This document shows positions 1 to 13,432 of a stretch of 64,000 bases of DNA, piece by piece (the stretch's first letter is position 1; every line of letters starts with the position of its first letter). The position numbers and the translations under genes are program-made. Location: assembly GCA_001972305.1 (NCBI GenBank), contig BDDD01000565.1, positions 243,127 to 307,126 on the forward strand, read 5' to 3'. The notes beneath the pieces were generated by a model, which did not search any database, was not told the origin of the DNA, and was given only the letters and a program-made list of their open reading frames with translations. Origin of the DNA: Cephalotus follicularis (taxonomy: Eukaryota > Streptophyta > Magnoliopsida > Oxalidales > Cephalotaceae).

Positions 1-11
1 AAGTCTCACAA

Positions 12-700
12 TTGGCATTGATGTCCATAAAGGAGGAGGAAGGTAATGTAGAGGTAAGCTATGATGAACTCATAATAATTGTACAAAAACATAGTTCTAT
101 CATCTCTTCATTAAAGAAAAAGGTCAAATCCCTCACTAATGAGAACATGACATTAAAAAGGACCACTCCTACTATGATTAATCAAGATGAATCCAAAGTG
201 GAGAAAATGTGTTTATTAGAAAAGGAAAATAAAAATCTTAAAATTGAAATATATGCTTTAAAGAAAAAATTTCTAGTTTTTCTAATAGTAGGAAAAAGTT
301 AGAAACACTTTTGTGTATGCAAATATGTGTGTTTGACAGAGCCGGATTAAGTTATGATGAAATGAACAATGTCAAACATTACCAAAATTTCTTTGAAAGA
401 AAGAAAAATCTTGAAAAAGAAAAACTTGAGAAAGAAGCTATAAAAAAGAAAAATGCGAAAGTCACTTGTAATTATTGTGGCAAAAATGGACACATTTCAT
501 TATCTTGCTTTTACAAGAAAAATACTTTGCCTAATTCAAAAGTTGTTAGAATTAGGAAGATTTGGGTATCAAAAAAAAAACTAAAGTTACTAACCCTCAA
601 GCACCCAAACTTGTTGGGTACCTCAAACAAAACATTGACGTTTTTATATGTAGGTATGCTTGAAGGCACTGTCCAAGAAGTCATAATGGTACTTGGATAG
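12..700 (+). pseudogene. Sirevirus S gag, C-terminal part
   Basis: Lysine- and glutamate-rich coiled-coil-like sequence is followed by a CCHC zinc knuckle (CNYCGKNGHISLSC, about 467-508) and a basic tail. This is the nucleocapsid end of a copia Gag, which binds the element's RNA in the virus-like particle. The start of gag lies outside the window. Broken; a fossil. Confidence 0.8.
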
Positions 701-3700
701 TGGATGTTCAAACCACATGACCAATGACAAGAGCTTATTTGTCACTTTGAACCCAAAGTAAGGAGGAGATGTCACTTTTCGAAACAATACTAAAGGCAAA
801 ATCATGGGATTTGGCTCCATAGGTAATCATCACGCATCTATCTCTAATGTTTTATATGTTGATGGACTCAAACACGATCTATTGAACATAAGTCAATTAT
901 GTGACAAAGATTGTAGAGTTGTTCTTGAAAAAGATTGTTGCAAGGTAATAGATATCAATAATAACTTAACCAACTTTATTGGATATAGACATGACAATAT
1001 TTATGTAGTTGATATAAATGATTTACAAAATCAAAATGTCAAATGTCTAGTATCCATTACTGATGATAGTTGGTTATAGCATGAGAGACTTGGTCATGTT
1101 AGCATGACAACTCTTTCAAAGGTTTTAAAACATGATCTAGTTAAAGAGCTTCCTAAAATTACTTTTCAAAAAAATAAAATTTGTGATGCTTGTTAACATG
1201 GGAAGCAAACTAGAGCATCTTTTAATAGCAAGAATATTGTCTCTACAACTAGGCCATTGCAACTCTTACATATTGATTTATTTGGACCAATAGATGTAAG
1301 AAGCCTAGGTGGTAAATCATATTAAATGGTTATTGTTGATGACTATTCAAGGTATACATGGACTATTTTTCTTGCCCACAAAAGTGAAACTTTTAAAGAA
1401 TTTTCACATTTTTGTAACATTGTTCAAAAATAAAAAGATTCTTCTATTTTAATTATTAGAAGTGATCAACGAAAAAAAATTAAAAACCATTTCTTTGAAG
1501 ATTTTTGTAAAGAAAATGATTTTATTCATGAGTTCTCCACTCCTAGAACACCTCAATAAAATGGGGTTGTTGAAATAAAAAATATAACTCTCAAGAGATG
1601 TGTAGAACTATGTTTAATCAAAATCATTTGCAAAAATACATTTGGGTCGAGGCAATAAATACCTCTTGCTACATTTTAAACCATGTATCAATTAGGTAAA
1701 TTCTCAAAAAGACTCTATATGAATTATGGAATGGGAGAAAGCCTAATATTGGTTACTTTCATGCCTTTGATGCAAATGCTTCATCCATAATAATGGAAAA
1801 AATCATCTTGTTAAGTTTGACTCCAAAGTCAACGAATGTATTTTTCTTGGGTATTCCACTACAAATATAGCTTATAGATATTTTAATAAAAGAACATTAT
1901 TTGTAGAAGAATCAATGCATGTTGTATTTAATGAATGTAACCCTATGCTTCCAAAAGAAGTAATGAATATTGATCATATAGATTTCATTGAAAAGAGTAT
2001 TGAGGAACTAAACCTTGAAGAAAGCAAAGGGGAAAAGAAAGATGAGGAACTTACACAAGAAATAACTCCTCAAGAAAGCTACCAAGAATCTCTTCATGAC
2101 AAGACCTTGAAGGTAGTGAAAGGGCATCCTCATGAGGCAATTATAGGTAATTCAAAGAAATTTATAATTACTAAATCTAGTATTCATCATAATTACCTTG
2201 CATTTATTTCATAAATAGAGCCTAAAAATATAAATGAGGCCGACAAAAACAAGAATTAGATTATTGCCATGCAATATGAGTTAAATCAATTTGATTGCAG
2301 TAATGTCTGGAAACTAGTACCTAGACCTAATGATCATCACATAATTGGTACTAAATGAGTATATCGTAACAAAATGGATGATCAATGTATAATTGTTAGA
2401 AACAAAGGTAGGTTGGTAGCTAAAGGATATTCCCGAGAAGAGAGAATTTATTTTGATGAATCATATGCACCCGTGGCTAGATTAGTTACCATTAGTATGT
2501 TGCTTGCATATGCATCATTTAAAGATTTCACACTTTTTCAAATGGATGTCAAAAGTGCATTTTTAAATGGATTAATAAAGGTGGAAGTGTATGTGGAACA
2601 ACCTCCTGGTTTTGAAGATTCTCATTTTCCAAACCATGTGTTTAAACTCACAAAAGCTTTGTATGGTTTAAAACAAGCTCTTAAAGCTTGGTATGAAAAA
2701 CTAAGTGGTTTTCTAATTGAAAACGATTTCAAAAGAGGAACTATTAACGTCACACTTTTTACAAAATCACTCAATAAGGACATACTTATAGTGCAAATAT
2801 ATGTTGATGATATAATTTTTGGCTCCACTAATGAAATTTTGTGTTAGGATTTTACTAAGATTATGCAATATGAGTTTGAGATAAGCATGATGGGAGAACT
2901 CAACTTCTTCCTTGGACTTCAAATCAAACAACTCAAGGATGACATTTTCATTAACCAATCCAAGTTCATCAAGGATCTTCTCAAAAGATTTGGGATGGAA
3001 AATGTCAAGAAAAGTAGAACTCCTATGAGCACAACTACAAGATTAGACAAGGATGAGCAAGGTAAAATCGTTGACTAAAAACTTTATAGGAGAATGATTG
3101 GCTCATTGCTTTATCTTACCGCTAGTAGACCCAACATATTGTTTAGTGTATGTCTTTGTGCTCGTTTTCAAGCATGTCTCAAAGAATCACATTTACATGC
3201 CGTAAAACGAATTTTTAAGTATTTATCATATACGCCTACCTTAGGCCTTTGGTATCCCCGAGAATCAACTTTTGATTTACATGCATACTTGGATGTCGAT
3301 TTTGGTGGTTATAACGTAGATCGTAAAAGCACTAGTGGCACTTACCAATTTCTAGGCAATATGCTCATATCATGGTTTAGTAAGAAACAAAATTCAGTAG
3401 CATTTTTCACTACCGAAGCCGAGTATATTGCGGCCGAAATTTATTATGCACAAGCTATTTAGATGAAACAACAACTTTTAGATTCACAATGTGCCTATAA
3501 AATGTGATAATACTAATACTATATGTTTCGCTAAAAATCTTGTACATCACTCCAGAACAAAACACATAGACATAAGATTTCATTTCATAAGAGATCACAT
3601 AGAAATAGGAGAAGCCGTTTTAATTTTTGTACCTTCACAATATCAAATTGCGGACATTTTCACCAAACCCCTTGATGAACAAACTTTTTCTAAACTTAAA

Positions 3701-3730
3701 ATGGAATTGGGTTTATGTGATATTGAATGA
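695..3730 (+). pseudogene. Sirevirus S pol remnant: protease, integrase, RT, RNase H
   Basis: Domains in order: aspartic protease with the DSGCSNHMTND motif (about 700-740); GAG-pre-integrase with HERLGHVS (about 1080-1110); integrase HGKQTRASF and LHIDLFGP (about 1198-1290) and VDDYSRYTW (about 1330-1360); RT with MDVKSAFLNG (about 2540-2570) and YVDDIIFGS (about 2800-2826); RNase H/connection from about 3094, ending with KHIDIRFHFIRDHIE and ADIFTKPL (about 3560-3680). Integrase before RT marks Ty1/copia. The pol order is complete but the frame is broken in about ten places. Read in + orientation and followed by the Sirevirus third ORF. Confidence 0.9.
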
Positions 3731-4389
3731 ATGATTTTATGTGATTATGTGTTTAAAATATGTTTTTGATTGCTATTTGATTGATATATGATAATGTGAT
3801 TCATATTTGTATCATGCATTATTTACAATCATATGCATCATTTTTGGTAAGTTTTGAACAATGACCAAAAGAGAAATCTTTGGATGGATTTTGAAAAATC
3901 TTTGATAGAATTTGAGTTATGATTTTAAAATTTTTAATCTTTAGACAAGTGTTGATTAACATTTTCCATATACTAAAAAGGTTTCAAGTCCAGATGTTTG
4001 GAAACAAAAGGTTTAACTTTAAAAGATCAAAAATACATTTTTTGGATAAAAAAGTTAGTGTTTTGTTGTCAAAACAGCAAATTCTGCAGAAAATAGGTCT
4101 AAGCATTGATGCTTAATAAATAAGTGTCAGTGGTTAGCACATCGTTGTTAGGGTTTCTTTTCTGCACACTATGCTACGCCGCTTAAGTAAAGCGTCATCA
4201 CTTAGGTTGCATTTATCAATTTTAAGAGTCGTCTGTTACATTATTTTTACAAACCCTAACTTTTTAAACATCTTGTTTGGCGATTTTGAGCAAGAAATCA
4301 AGCCAAAAATCACTCACAAACATCTCCTAACATCATCTCACATCATCCACTACATTAAATCACCATCTCCACTCAAGAATCTCTTCAAT
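3731..4389 (+). other. Sirevirus S spacer between pol and the third ORF
   Basis: AT-rich, non-coding stretch between the pol end and the ATG at 4390. No domain is recognisable. Sireviruses usually have such a spacer before their downstream ORF. GCTTAAG/CTTAAG-type words near 4170-4205 echo the CGCTT-rich LTR array of this family. Confidence 0.6.
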
Positions 4390-5319
4390 AATGGCAAGAA
4401 CAAAGCACCCAAATGTTGAGGAAGGAGAAAACTCAAGGGGCAGGGGAACAAGATCCAAGAGAGCAATCGCTGCTAGGGCTGGGAGAAGAGTAGCTCACCA
4501 AGAGGTTGTTCAACAAGGTTTAAGGTATCCCTAATCATACTTTGAAGGGATTTTCCATAGTTGGTAAAACCTTAGACTTTGATTTTTGCATAAAGGAGGG
4601 ATTTTCCATAGTTGATTGGTTAAATGCACTTGATTTGGGAGTCTTATTTACCATAAACCTTCAACATTATCCAGATTTGTTGAAGGGATTCTATGCAAAT
4701 TTTCTTGACAATAGTGTGGTTAGCTTGTTCACTAGGGTGAAGAATATAGATATTGACTTAGAATCCTCCACACTCTCATCCATTTTGAGCATTCCCAATG
4801 ATGGCACCAGGGAGTGGTCACATGAGGATTGGGTTGTAGAGGATGGTTTTAATAGAGAAGAATGTGTGCATATATTGTTTGGAGAGAATGCACAAGTGGT
4901 AGAGAAGATGTACTCTGGGAATCTTATGGTGGATTCTCGTTTCTTGCGCCGAGCAATCACTACTCATATCCTATCGAAGGCCGGTGGATATGATGAGGTG
5001 ACTCACATGGGGGCCTTTACTATATTTCACATCATTACGGGTAGGAGGATATGTGTGCCTGTGCTTATTCTGAAGCATATGAACGCTATACAGGCTAGGG
5101 AGAATGCAAGGATTCCTTATGGAAATGTGGTAACTAAGATTCTCATGCACTTTGATGTTGTCCTAGATGGAGAAGTGCACTATATGCACTTCAAACTACC
5201 GATAAGTTGGGAAAATGAACCCTTGGAAGGATGTGGTTCAAGATACATAGAAGGCTTGAGACATGGATCCCTAAAGAAAATTATTCAAATTGAGTTAGTG
5301 AAGAAGAGGAAGAGGGAGA
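4390..5319 (+). pseudogene. Sirevirus third ORF (env-like position), left part
   Basis: An ATG at 4390 opens MARTKHPNVEEGENSRGRGT, a basic Ser/Arg-rich N-terminus. It is followed by a globular region of about 260 residues (about 4542-5319) with FYANF, VSLFTRVKNIDIDLE, a SIPN motif and HYMHFKLP near its end. This layout resembles the putative plant transposon protein domain (PF20167-like) found downstream of pol in plant LTR elements. Its function is unknown; it occupies the position of the Sirevirus env-like gene, but I see no clear signal peptide or membrane helix in this part. Element A inserted after 5324, and the continuation lies at 29219. Broken; a fossil. Confidence 0.65.
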
Positions 5320-6153
5320 GAAGTTGTAACACCCCGCGCCCGCAGCGCGGACACGTGGCATTACACTCAATCCAATACACAATACAATGGTCGGGACTAG
5401 CAATTTAAAAAATGCGGAAAACTTTAAAACTTTACAAGCCTTTTCAAAACATAACAATCCTTTAAACAGCATTACAATACAGTACATATCCATCTTTCAT
5501 TACAATATCTCAAAGCAATACATTCCAAAATCTACTACAATGTCTCACAACCAGCTCCGCGCTACCCAAGCAGTCATGCGATCAACGGTCTTCAGTCCTT
5601 CTGTCCACTGCTACCTGCTGCCCTACCTATGCCGCACACAAAGGTACAACACAGCCCCACCCCGAAGGATGGGGTTAGCCGCACTGGCTAAGAAGAAACC
5701 CCATGCAACATGTATGCATGTACAATGTGCAATATCGGTGACAATTTATACAATATCAATGTGCGGTGTACAACATCAATGCATGACATGACAAATGTAC
5801 ATGTACAATTGGCGATCAGACTACCCATATGACAATGGCCCATAACAGAGCATACGGATAGGATCTATAACAATCAATCAATCGATAGTAGACATTCAAT
5901 GGTGGTGTATGAAACACCCAATCAATCAATCAATATCCTATAGAGCATGCGACCGGTGTCAATACAGTGTCAATCAGTTAGCAATGATCAATCCCACGGA
6001 AGGTAGTCCTTCGAAAAGGGTGGGAGATCTATCTACGGTTCTCAGACTCATCAGGTCTGGAACGCATAGATCTTCCAGCCTATGGCTGGGCCAATACAAT
6101 CTCGATGAGCTATAGCTGAGGGAGCTACTGATGCCGTTAGGGAGCTACAGCCC

Positions 6154-8465
6154 TGTCACACCCTGTTCCCCATCAAGACAACATTTAAGCGGTAAAGGCA
6201 ATCAACACAAAATTATCCAGCTTATGCAAAATACCATAAAAAAATTAAAACTTCGATTCCAATAACATTTGCGGAAGCACTTAATAATAAGCTGAATAAA
6301 CAAGTCGAACCATGTGTCCCATACCACATGATCCCAACATTTAGCATCACTAAGCTATTGTCAATTGCCCACAACGGGGCGTGATCAAAGTCGATCAATA
6401 CATTAAAACAGTAATCCAAAATAAAACATGTTTCAATACACTGTTCCGCATTTATTTAAATAAATAAAACTCCATTTCCCATGAGTACGGTCATGCTGGG
6501 TGTCGTCCATGTCATAGCATCAATCTGCAATAGTAGGGGTTAGCCTTTGTCCTCACTCGGCTAAATTATAAGTGTAATTTAAGGTCAGTACTAAACAATA
6601 CCATGAAATGAATGCATTATGATGCATACATACTATATCTCGATACATATATATATACATATATATATACATACATATATATATATCAAATGGCTACAAT
6701 ATCACGATCCACAATCATGTCCAAAGGACCAATCAATTCACAATGGTACGAAGAGCGTCGCCACCTCCTGGCCCCGACGTCGTAAATCCTGACATCGGCC
6801 CCCAACTCCTGGAAGCACGAGCATGTCATGGTACAGTGAGTCACCCAGCCATCTCTTGGTCGCTGGGTTCGACCCTGCCACTAGCCATCGCTGGCACCTC
6901 CGCCACGCAACTAGTACGGCGCAAACACAATCAGCAATCAATTCAATACACAATTTGTTTTCCAAGTAGTTATAGGTTAAAAATACTTGAAAACAATTCA
7001 CATTTTCACGATGTTCACAATTCGTTTTCCAAGCAGTTTAAAAGTACTTGAAAACAACCCCATTTTCATGATGCACAACTCTTTGAACAGTTCACAATCT
7101 TTTGGAAGCCACTTCTCACAATCTTCCGAAAAAATATATTTATTTAAAACATACATTTTCGTATAATATAACGATTTATAGGAATCATGTATGCACTTCT
7201 AAACTGTTAAAACATTTCACAATCAGTAACAATTCAATTCATGGCAATACACAATGCACAATCATGCTCAAAATGCAAGGTCAGCCCCTAACAGTCGGCT
7301 GTCTCTCGTGACAGTCGGCTGTTTTCCTTTGACAGCAGGTTGTCCTAGTCCTTGCAGTCGGCTGCTTCCTCTAACAGTCGGCTGTCCCCTCTTGACAGTC
7401 GGCTGTCTTTCTCATCCAGTCGGCTGCCCTCTGTTGGCAGTCGACTGCCATCCTCATCCAGTTGGCTGCCTTCTCGTGGCAGTCGACTACACAACCCTCT
7501 GCAGATGCATTCTATCGAATGTATGAACAGTCGACTGGTTCTTACGTCCATTCGGCTGCCTCTCATTGAGTAGCCGGTTGTTCTCGCTAAACAGCCGGCT
7601 GCTCTAGCCCGCCAGTCGGCTGCCCGCCTTGGCAGTCGACTGGATTTACACTAGTAGGCAAAAACAGCAGAAAAATAACATGCAATTTCCACCCTAATCC
7701 ATTAAAACGAAGCATCCATCAACCATAACACTCATTCAGGCTCACATTACAACCCATTGCATGCATTTCACCCATGGATATTCTTTATGATTGAACATAA
7801 ATCACAATTATGAAATACCCCTACCTTAGAATTCCAAGTTAGGAATTGCAATCCACCTCTTTAAGTTCCAATCCAAGTTTCCAAGCCTCTGAATCCGTCC
7901 AGCAACTCCAACAGACCCGGAATCTCCGGTCAGTGGTCCAAGCTTCCCAAAAACATAGCCCACACAAGGCTCTTGGATCGCACACACACTCACTTCCTCT
8001 CCCTTCTCTTTCACACTCTTTGAATTCTCTTCTCCTTTCAGCGAAAATGGTGAAGATTGAAAGAGAGAAAGCGCGTTTTTATGGAGAACACAACCCTCTC
8101 TCTCATCTACTTTCCCTGGCCACATTAAAACAAAACACTCACATTTTCTCCACCAACAGTCTGGCACGCACGTTATGCTGCCAGACCTGTCGACAGTCGA
8201 CTGCCTAGACCTGGCAGTCGGCTGTCCCTGCCGACACTATCAAGCTGGATGCCTCTCACAACAGGCAACTGGTTCCTTCTCACAGGGTCCAGTCGACTGC
8301 CTCTTCCTGGCAGTCGGCTGCCCGCCCTGCTTCATCACTTCCTCACTTCGACTTTTACCCAAGTTTAACATTACAAAAAGGGAAAAGTCATAATTCTCAT
8401 TAATTCAATGCATAAATTATATTGTAAAAACAACCTAACACTTTACGAAAATCCCGGGCGTTACA
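6154..8465 (-). mobile_element. Solo LTR B (gypsy, related to family C)
   Basis: A 2312-bp insertion into A's left LTR with perfect 5-bp TSDs AGCCC (6149-6153 and 8466-8470). The right LTR of A is uninterrupted at this point (near 15680), so the site is proven. In + coordinates it begins TGTCACACCC and ends GGGCGTTACA, so its own orientation is minus. There is no coding content. It shares with family C LTRs a hairpin segment (6535-6563, 27 of 29 bases by eye) and CAGTCGACTG-type arrays. Solo LTRs arise by LTR-LTR recombination. Confidence 0.93.
7275..7650. repeat. CAGTCGGCTG/CAGTCGACTG palindrome array in LTR B
   Basis: About fifteen copies of a 10-bp word CAGTCGRCTG or close variants, spaced roughly 10-15 bp apart by CT-rich filler. 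A second short block of the same word lies at about 8190-8325. The array creates overlapping open frames in several phases that are not genes. Confidence 0.9.
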
Positions 8466-8639
8466 AGCCCTCAGCGAGCATCAATCGTCAATCAATCGTG
8501 CTCGTCAGCACATGCTCGTCAACATGATAATACAGTAAAAGAAACGGTCGACGGAATAGATGGACATAGTCAACCTAACATGCCGACGTAAACCACAAGG
8601 TCGCTCTATAGGATCCATACAATACAATCAATCATTCAA

Positions 8640-8865
8640 TCGAGTCAGTACATCATTCAGTAAAGTCAATGAGTGGTGGTGCCTAATGGAGAAATGGGAC
8701 CGTGTGTCCATCTTACCGACTTAGACTCACAACTACACTTACAACTCAAGCAATCGATTGATGTATCAATACAACGTCAATGCAAGGCCGATAAATGGTG
8801 GTGCCTAATGGAGGGATGGAGACGTGCGTCCATTTTACCTACTTAGACTCACAACAACACTCACG
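8640..8865 (-). repeat. Tandem repeat (about 117 bp) in element A LTR
   Basis: Two head-to-tail units, each with GGTGGTGCCTAATGGAG, a CGTGYGTCCAT word and ACTTAGACTCACAAC. The same two units occur in the right LTR at about 27847-28040, so the duplication predates insertion. Confidence 0.8.
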
Positions 8866-9011
8866 ACTCAAGCAATCAATCAATTAATCCAATCATTTAA
8901 AACTATTTTCAAACACTTGAACACCTCAAGTGAGGCTCTAGTCAAGTGGCAATGTGAAAAGAAGTTGAAAACCAGCTTTAAAACAGTTAAAAACTCCTTT
9001 CAGTACATTAG

Positions 9012-9345
9012 GCAGCGATGTCTTTGGTGAAAGACATTGACTCCTTTTTAAAACGGTGGAAAGACGTCGATGTCTTTAAAAGGCATAGATGTCTTTCCCT
9101 ATTTGTGTGGAGACCTGGCCAAAGACGTTGACGTCCTTTAAGAAAGGCGTCGACGCGTTTCAATAAAAATAGCCTGAGAATGCACATCGATGTTCGGCAT
9201 CGACATTTTTCCAGGGGAGAGACATCTCGAGGCAAAGACGTCGACGTCTTTGAAAGGCATCGATGTCTTTGCTGCAAAATCAAGGATATAGCACTCGTAT
9301 GAGAAAGACATCGACGACTTTGGGCTAAGGGTCGATGTCTTTTCC
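9012..9345. repeat. AAAGACGTCGATGTCTTT palindrome array, element A left LTR
   Basis: About ten copies of AAAGACRTCGAYGTCTTT and variants, irregularly spaced over about 330 bp. The matching array in the right LTR is at about 28185-28525. Most units are imperfect palindromes centred on a CGTCGA/ATCGAT core. Open frames across it are by-products. Confidence 0.88.
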
Positions 9346-10039
9346 AGGCAAAGTCAATTTTGTGTAGAAAATAGGGCCAATCTCGGGTCAAAATCCAATT
9401 TAAAGCCATTATTTGAAAACCAAAGTTTACAATCAATCAATTGAGGTTAGTAAGACTAGTTACAACCTTCCAAATTCAATTTCAATCATTCAATTTAACA
9501 ATTAGGTCAAGGGTTTGCTATAAACCCTAAAAACCTCAATTCAATCACTCAATCACTCAATTCAATCATGCAATTCAATCAATCAATCCATAAAACAGTA
9601 GGCAACTCAGTAAAGAAGTCCTACCTTTCACATAAGCTTCAAAAGTTGAGCTAACGATCGATCAATCGGCTGAAAACGCCCAATAATTCGCTACTTTCTT
9701 GTTCAATCGGTAAGCCACCACTTGTAATCGCTGTCCTTGTCGATGGAGATACAATTCCGGCTGCAAGGGAGGAAGATGGAGGCTCCAACTAGAGAGAGAA
9801 AGGGAGAAGGATAGAGAAAGAAGAGGAAATGAGAATAATGAGAGAAAAGAGAGAAAGAATTGACTTAAATAGTCGATTCAATCAACTCTCCGAAACGCGG
9901 CCCAAAATCCCGACTATACATGCATATAACCAATACAATATCAATAGGTATAAGAATACCTCAAATCAATACAGTTCAGTACGGTCCAATACGGTATGAT
10001 GTATGCATGAACAGTACAAAAGGGAATTCGGTAGTCACA

Positions 10040-10057
10040 TTCTCCCCTCCTTAAAAG
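10040..10057 (-). promoter_or_regulatory. Element A polypurine tract
   Basis: On the minus strand, a purine run with AAGGAGGGGAGAA lies directly next to the internal side of the left LTR. This is the expected plus-strand primer. Confidence 0.85.
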
Positions 10058-10092
10058 AATATGGTCCCCAGATTCATCGGTCAAACAAACAA

Positions 10093-13000
10093 TTAGTCAA
10101 AGAGAAAAGGATATGTCTCTCTCATATCGTCCTCGCGCTCCCAGGTGCGCTCCATAGAACCATGATACTGCCATAGAACACTGAACACAGGGATGGTCTT
10201 GTTCCTCAATACTCTGATCTGTCGGTCAACAATCTGTATAGGAGTCTTAGTAAACGATAAGCCAGGTTCCAACTGAATCTGACCAAACTCAATGATGTGC
10301 GAAGGATCTCGAACATATCTCCTCAACTGAGAAACATGGAACACATCATACACTCCCAACAATATTGGAGGCAAGGTAAGCCTATAAACAAGTCGGCCAA
10401 TCCGATCCAATACCTCGAAAGGTCCAATAAAATGAGGAGAAAGCCTTCCTTTCTTCCTGAATCTCATGACTCCTTTAGTGGGTGACACTTTGAGGAAAAC
10501 ATGGTCAGCAACACTAAACTCCAAGCCTCTGCGATGAACATCAGCATAGCTTTTCTATCTGCTCTGTGCAACAATCAATCGGTCTCTAATCAGTTTCACT
10601 TTCTCTGCAGTAATCTATACAATCTCTGGCCCCAAAATACTCTTTTCACCGACCTGATCCCAACAAACAGGCGATCGACACTTCCTACCATATAGGGCTT
10701 CATAGGGAGCCATCTGTATGCTCTTGTGATAAATGTTGTTATATGAGAACTCAATCAAATGTAAGTAGTCATCCCAACTACCTCCAAAGTTGAGAACGCA
10801 TGCTCGAAGCATGTCCTCCAAAGTCTGAATGGTCCTTTCGGACAACCCATCTGTTTGGGGATGAAAAGCAGTGCTGAAACTCAATTCTGTACCCATAGCT
10901 ACCTGTAACTTCCTCCAAAACTCGGAAGTGAAGCGAGAGTCTCGATCCGAAACAATGCTGACAGGAGCTCCATGTGCTTTAACAATCTCTTTCATGAACA
11001 ATCTGGACAACTTTTCTCTAGAATAAGTCATCCGAATCAGTAGGAAGTGGGCCGACTTCGTGAGTCGATCGACCACAACCCAAATACCATCATGTCTGTC
11101 ATGGGTCAGAGGCAACCCAAACACGAAATCTTTCCACTTAGGAATGAGTAAAGGCTGAAGTAAGCCCGCCGGTCTCTGGTGCTCTGCCTTAACTTGCTGA
11201 CAAGTAAGGCATCTCGATACAAACTCTGCGATTTCTCTCTTCATGACAGTCCACCAATAGATAAGTTTTTAGGTCACGATACATCTTCGTACTCCTTGGA
11301 TGAACAGAGAGACGAGATTTATGAGCTTGAGAAAGAAGCTCTTCCTTCAACTCGCTATCGGCTGGAATGCAAATTCTGATCCTGTATCTCAATAACCCAT
11401 CTTTAGATAGAGAGAAATCGGGTTTCAATCCTTCATCAATAGAAGTAGCCACTTTCTGTAATTCAATATCCACTATCTGTGCATCTCTAATCTGGTCAAC
11501 CAATGCAGGTTGCACCTGTATATCGGAAAGAGTCATACAAGACAACTTGCGACTCAATGCATCTGTAACGACATTGGCTTTTCCAGGATGATATTCGATA
11601 TCACAATCATAATCATAAGAAGCTCAAACCACCTTCTCTGTCTCATGTTCAATTCCTTCTGTGAAAAGAGATATCTCAGACTCTTATGATAAGTGAAAAC
11701 TGTGAACTTGGTCCCATAAACGTAGTGGCGCCATTTTCCAAGAGCAAAGAAAATGGCTGCCAACTCCAAGTCATGCACTGGGTGGTTTTCTTCATGTGGT
11801 TTGATCTTTCTCGATGCATATGCGATCACTTTGCCGTATTGCATAAGAACACAACCAAGCCCCTTTCCAGAAGCGTCGGTGTATACAAGAAAGTCTTTGT
11901 TCCAGTCTGGTAAGGCTAGAACAGGAGCGAAAATCAATCTGTCTTTCAACTCTTGAAAACTTCTTTCGCAATCGCTATCCCATACAAAGGAAGCGTTCTT
12001 CTGTGTCAATCTGGTCAACGGTGTAGCAATACGGGAAAATCCCTCAACAAACCGACGATAATACCCTGCTAAACCCGAGAAACTGCGAACTTCGGAAGCA
12101 TTCGTCGGTCATTTCCAATCTTTCACTGCCTCTACTTTCGATGGATCCACTGATAAACCGTTACCAGAAACAATATGCCCTAGAAAATCAACCTCTGATA
12201 ACCAAAACTCGCACTTGTCGAATTTGGCATACAATTGATGATCCCTCAAAGTTTGCAGTACAATGTAGAGGTGCTGGGCATGCTCCTCATCGGTCCTGGA
12301 ATAGACCAAGAGGTCGTCAATGAAAACTACAATGAACTGATCCAAATACTGCCTGAACACTCGGTTCATCAGGTCCATGAAAGTCGCAGGAGTATTAGTC
12401 ACACCAAAAGGCATAACTAAGAACTCATAATGGCCATATCTCGATCTGAAAGCCGTCTTCGGAATATCCTCCGATCTGACTTTCAACTGGTGGTAGCCCG
12501 ATCTCAAGTCGAGCTTGGAAAACACTGTCGCTCCTCTAAGCTGATCAAACAGCCCATCAATGTACGGTAGAGGGTACTTATTCTTCACTGTAACTTTATT
12601 GAGCTGTCGGTAGTCAATACACATACGGAGCGATCCATCTTTCTTCTTGACAAAAAGGATAGGTACTCCCCAGGGTGAAGCACTAGGTCTTATAAAACCT
12701 TTGTCCAGGAGATTCTGTAACTGTATCATTAACTCTTTCAATTCTATCTGTGCCATTTGGTACGGTGCTCGAGAAATCGGTGTAGTTCCTGGTATCAAAT
12801 CAATCACAAACTCTATCTCTCTGTCTGGTGGCAACGACGTCAAATCCCGAGGAAAAACATCTCCGAACTCGCAAACACTGGAATGTCCTACAGTTCTGAC
12901 CGCCATCTGTCGGTATCGAGCACATGTGCCAGAAACCCCTGGCATCCCTATCATAACAATCTGTCCGCATGTAAAGCCGAAATGAACGGAACAAACAAAG

Positions 13001-13300
13001 GCTCTAAGGTACCAAGAAATCGAAAAGGTGGTCGTCCCGGAGGACTGAAAATCACTACTTTCTGATCACAATCCACCTGAGAAAAGCTAGCAGACAACCA
13101 ATCCATACCAAGAATCACATCTAGGCAATCCATCAGTAAAACAATAAGATCGGCTAACAAGCAACGATTATCAATCTCAACAATACAATCTCTACACACT
13201 CGATCGGTGGTCACTGACTCACCGAGAGGTGTGGATACCTCCATCAAGAAAGGAAGGTACTCAGGCCTCAAACCAACATAGGAGACAAAATGCAATGCAA
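10093..13300 (-). pseudogene. Element A pol remnant: protease, RT, RNase H, integrase, chromodomain-like tail
   Basis: Minus strand, domains in order: protease region with LDVILGMDWL (about 13300-12960); RT with [32 protein letters not shown] and [10 protein letters not shown] (about 12954-12109); RNase H with YTDASGKGLGCVL (about 12018-11560); integrase zinc-finger end CLTCQQVKAEHQ (about 11200) and core with VSDRDSRFTS and HPQTDGLSERTIQ (about 11190-10620); and a C-terminal part with FHVSQLRRYV and VLRNKTIPVFSVLW (10524-10093), which resembles the Tekay/Del chromodomain tail. RT before integrase marks Ty3/gypsy. The frame is broken in several places; a fossil. Confidence 0.92.
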
Positions 13301-13432
13301 TGAACCCGGATCAATAAGAACCCGTGCTGGAAGCTGTCGAATGGTACCTCCAATCACAACATCGGACCCCACTGCAGCACTCGGTTCCATAGCAAACACT
13401 CTAGCCTGAACTGTCAGAGCAGAACTCATAGG

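Larger units (their letters stand above)
5325..10039 (-). repeat. Element A left (3') LTR, split by solo LTR B
   Basis: In + coordinates it begins TGTAACACCCCGCGCC and ends GTAGTCACA. Net length is about 2398 bp without B (6154-8465 and one TSD copy). It contains a hairpin word (5671-5691), a 117-bp-scale tandem repeat (about 8640-8860) and a palindrome array (about 9012-9345). It matches the right LTR (14851-15707 plus 27688-29218). Confidence 0.93.

Noticed and set aside
4542-5319. Host gene encoding a protein of about 260 residues
   Set aside because: It lies just after a Sirevirus pol, resembles a plant transposon protein domain, and is continued beyond an inserted element, so it belongs to Sirevirus S.
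7254-7573. Overlapping ORFs of 73-90 codons on both strands rich in Ser/Arg/Leu or Cys/Pro
   Set aside because: They arise from the CAGTCGGCTG array of solo LTR B, whose units keep several frames open.
7275-7650. CRISPR-like array (short repeats with spacers)
   Set aside because: Units are 10-bp palindromes with irregular CT-rich filler inside a plant LTR flanked by a TSD; there are no cas genes and the genome is eukaryotic.
9008-9436. 142-codon Arg/Ser-rich ORF on the minus strand (also at 28183-28611)
   Set aside because: Runs across the palindrome array of element A's LTR; both copies exist only because the LTR is duplicated.
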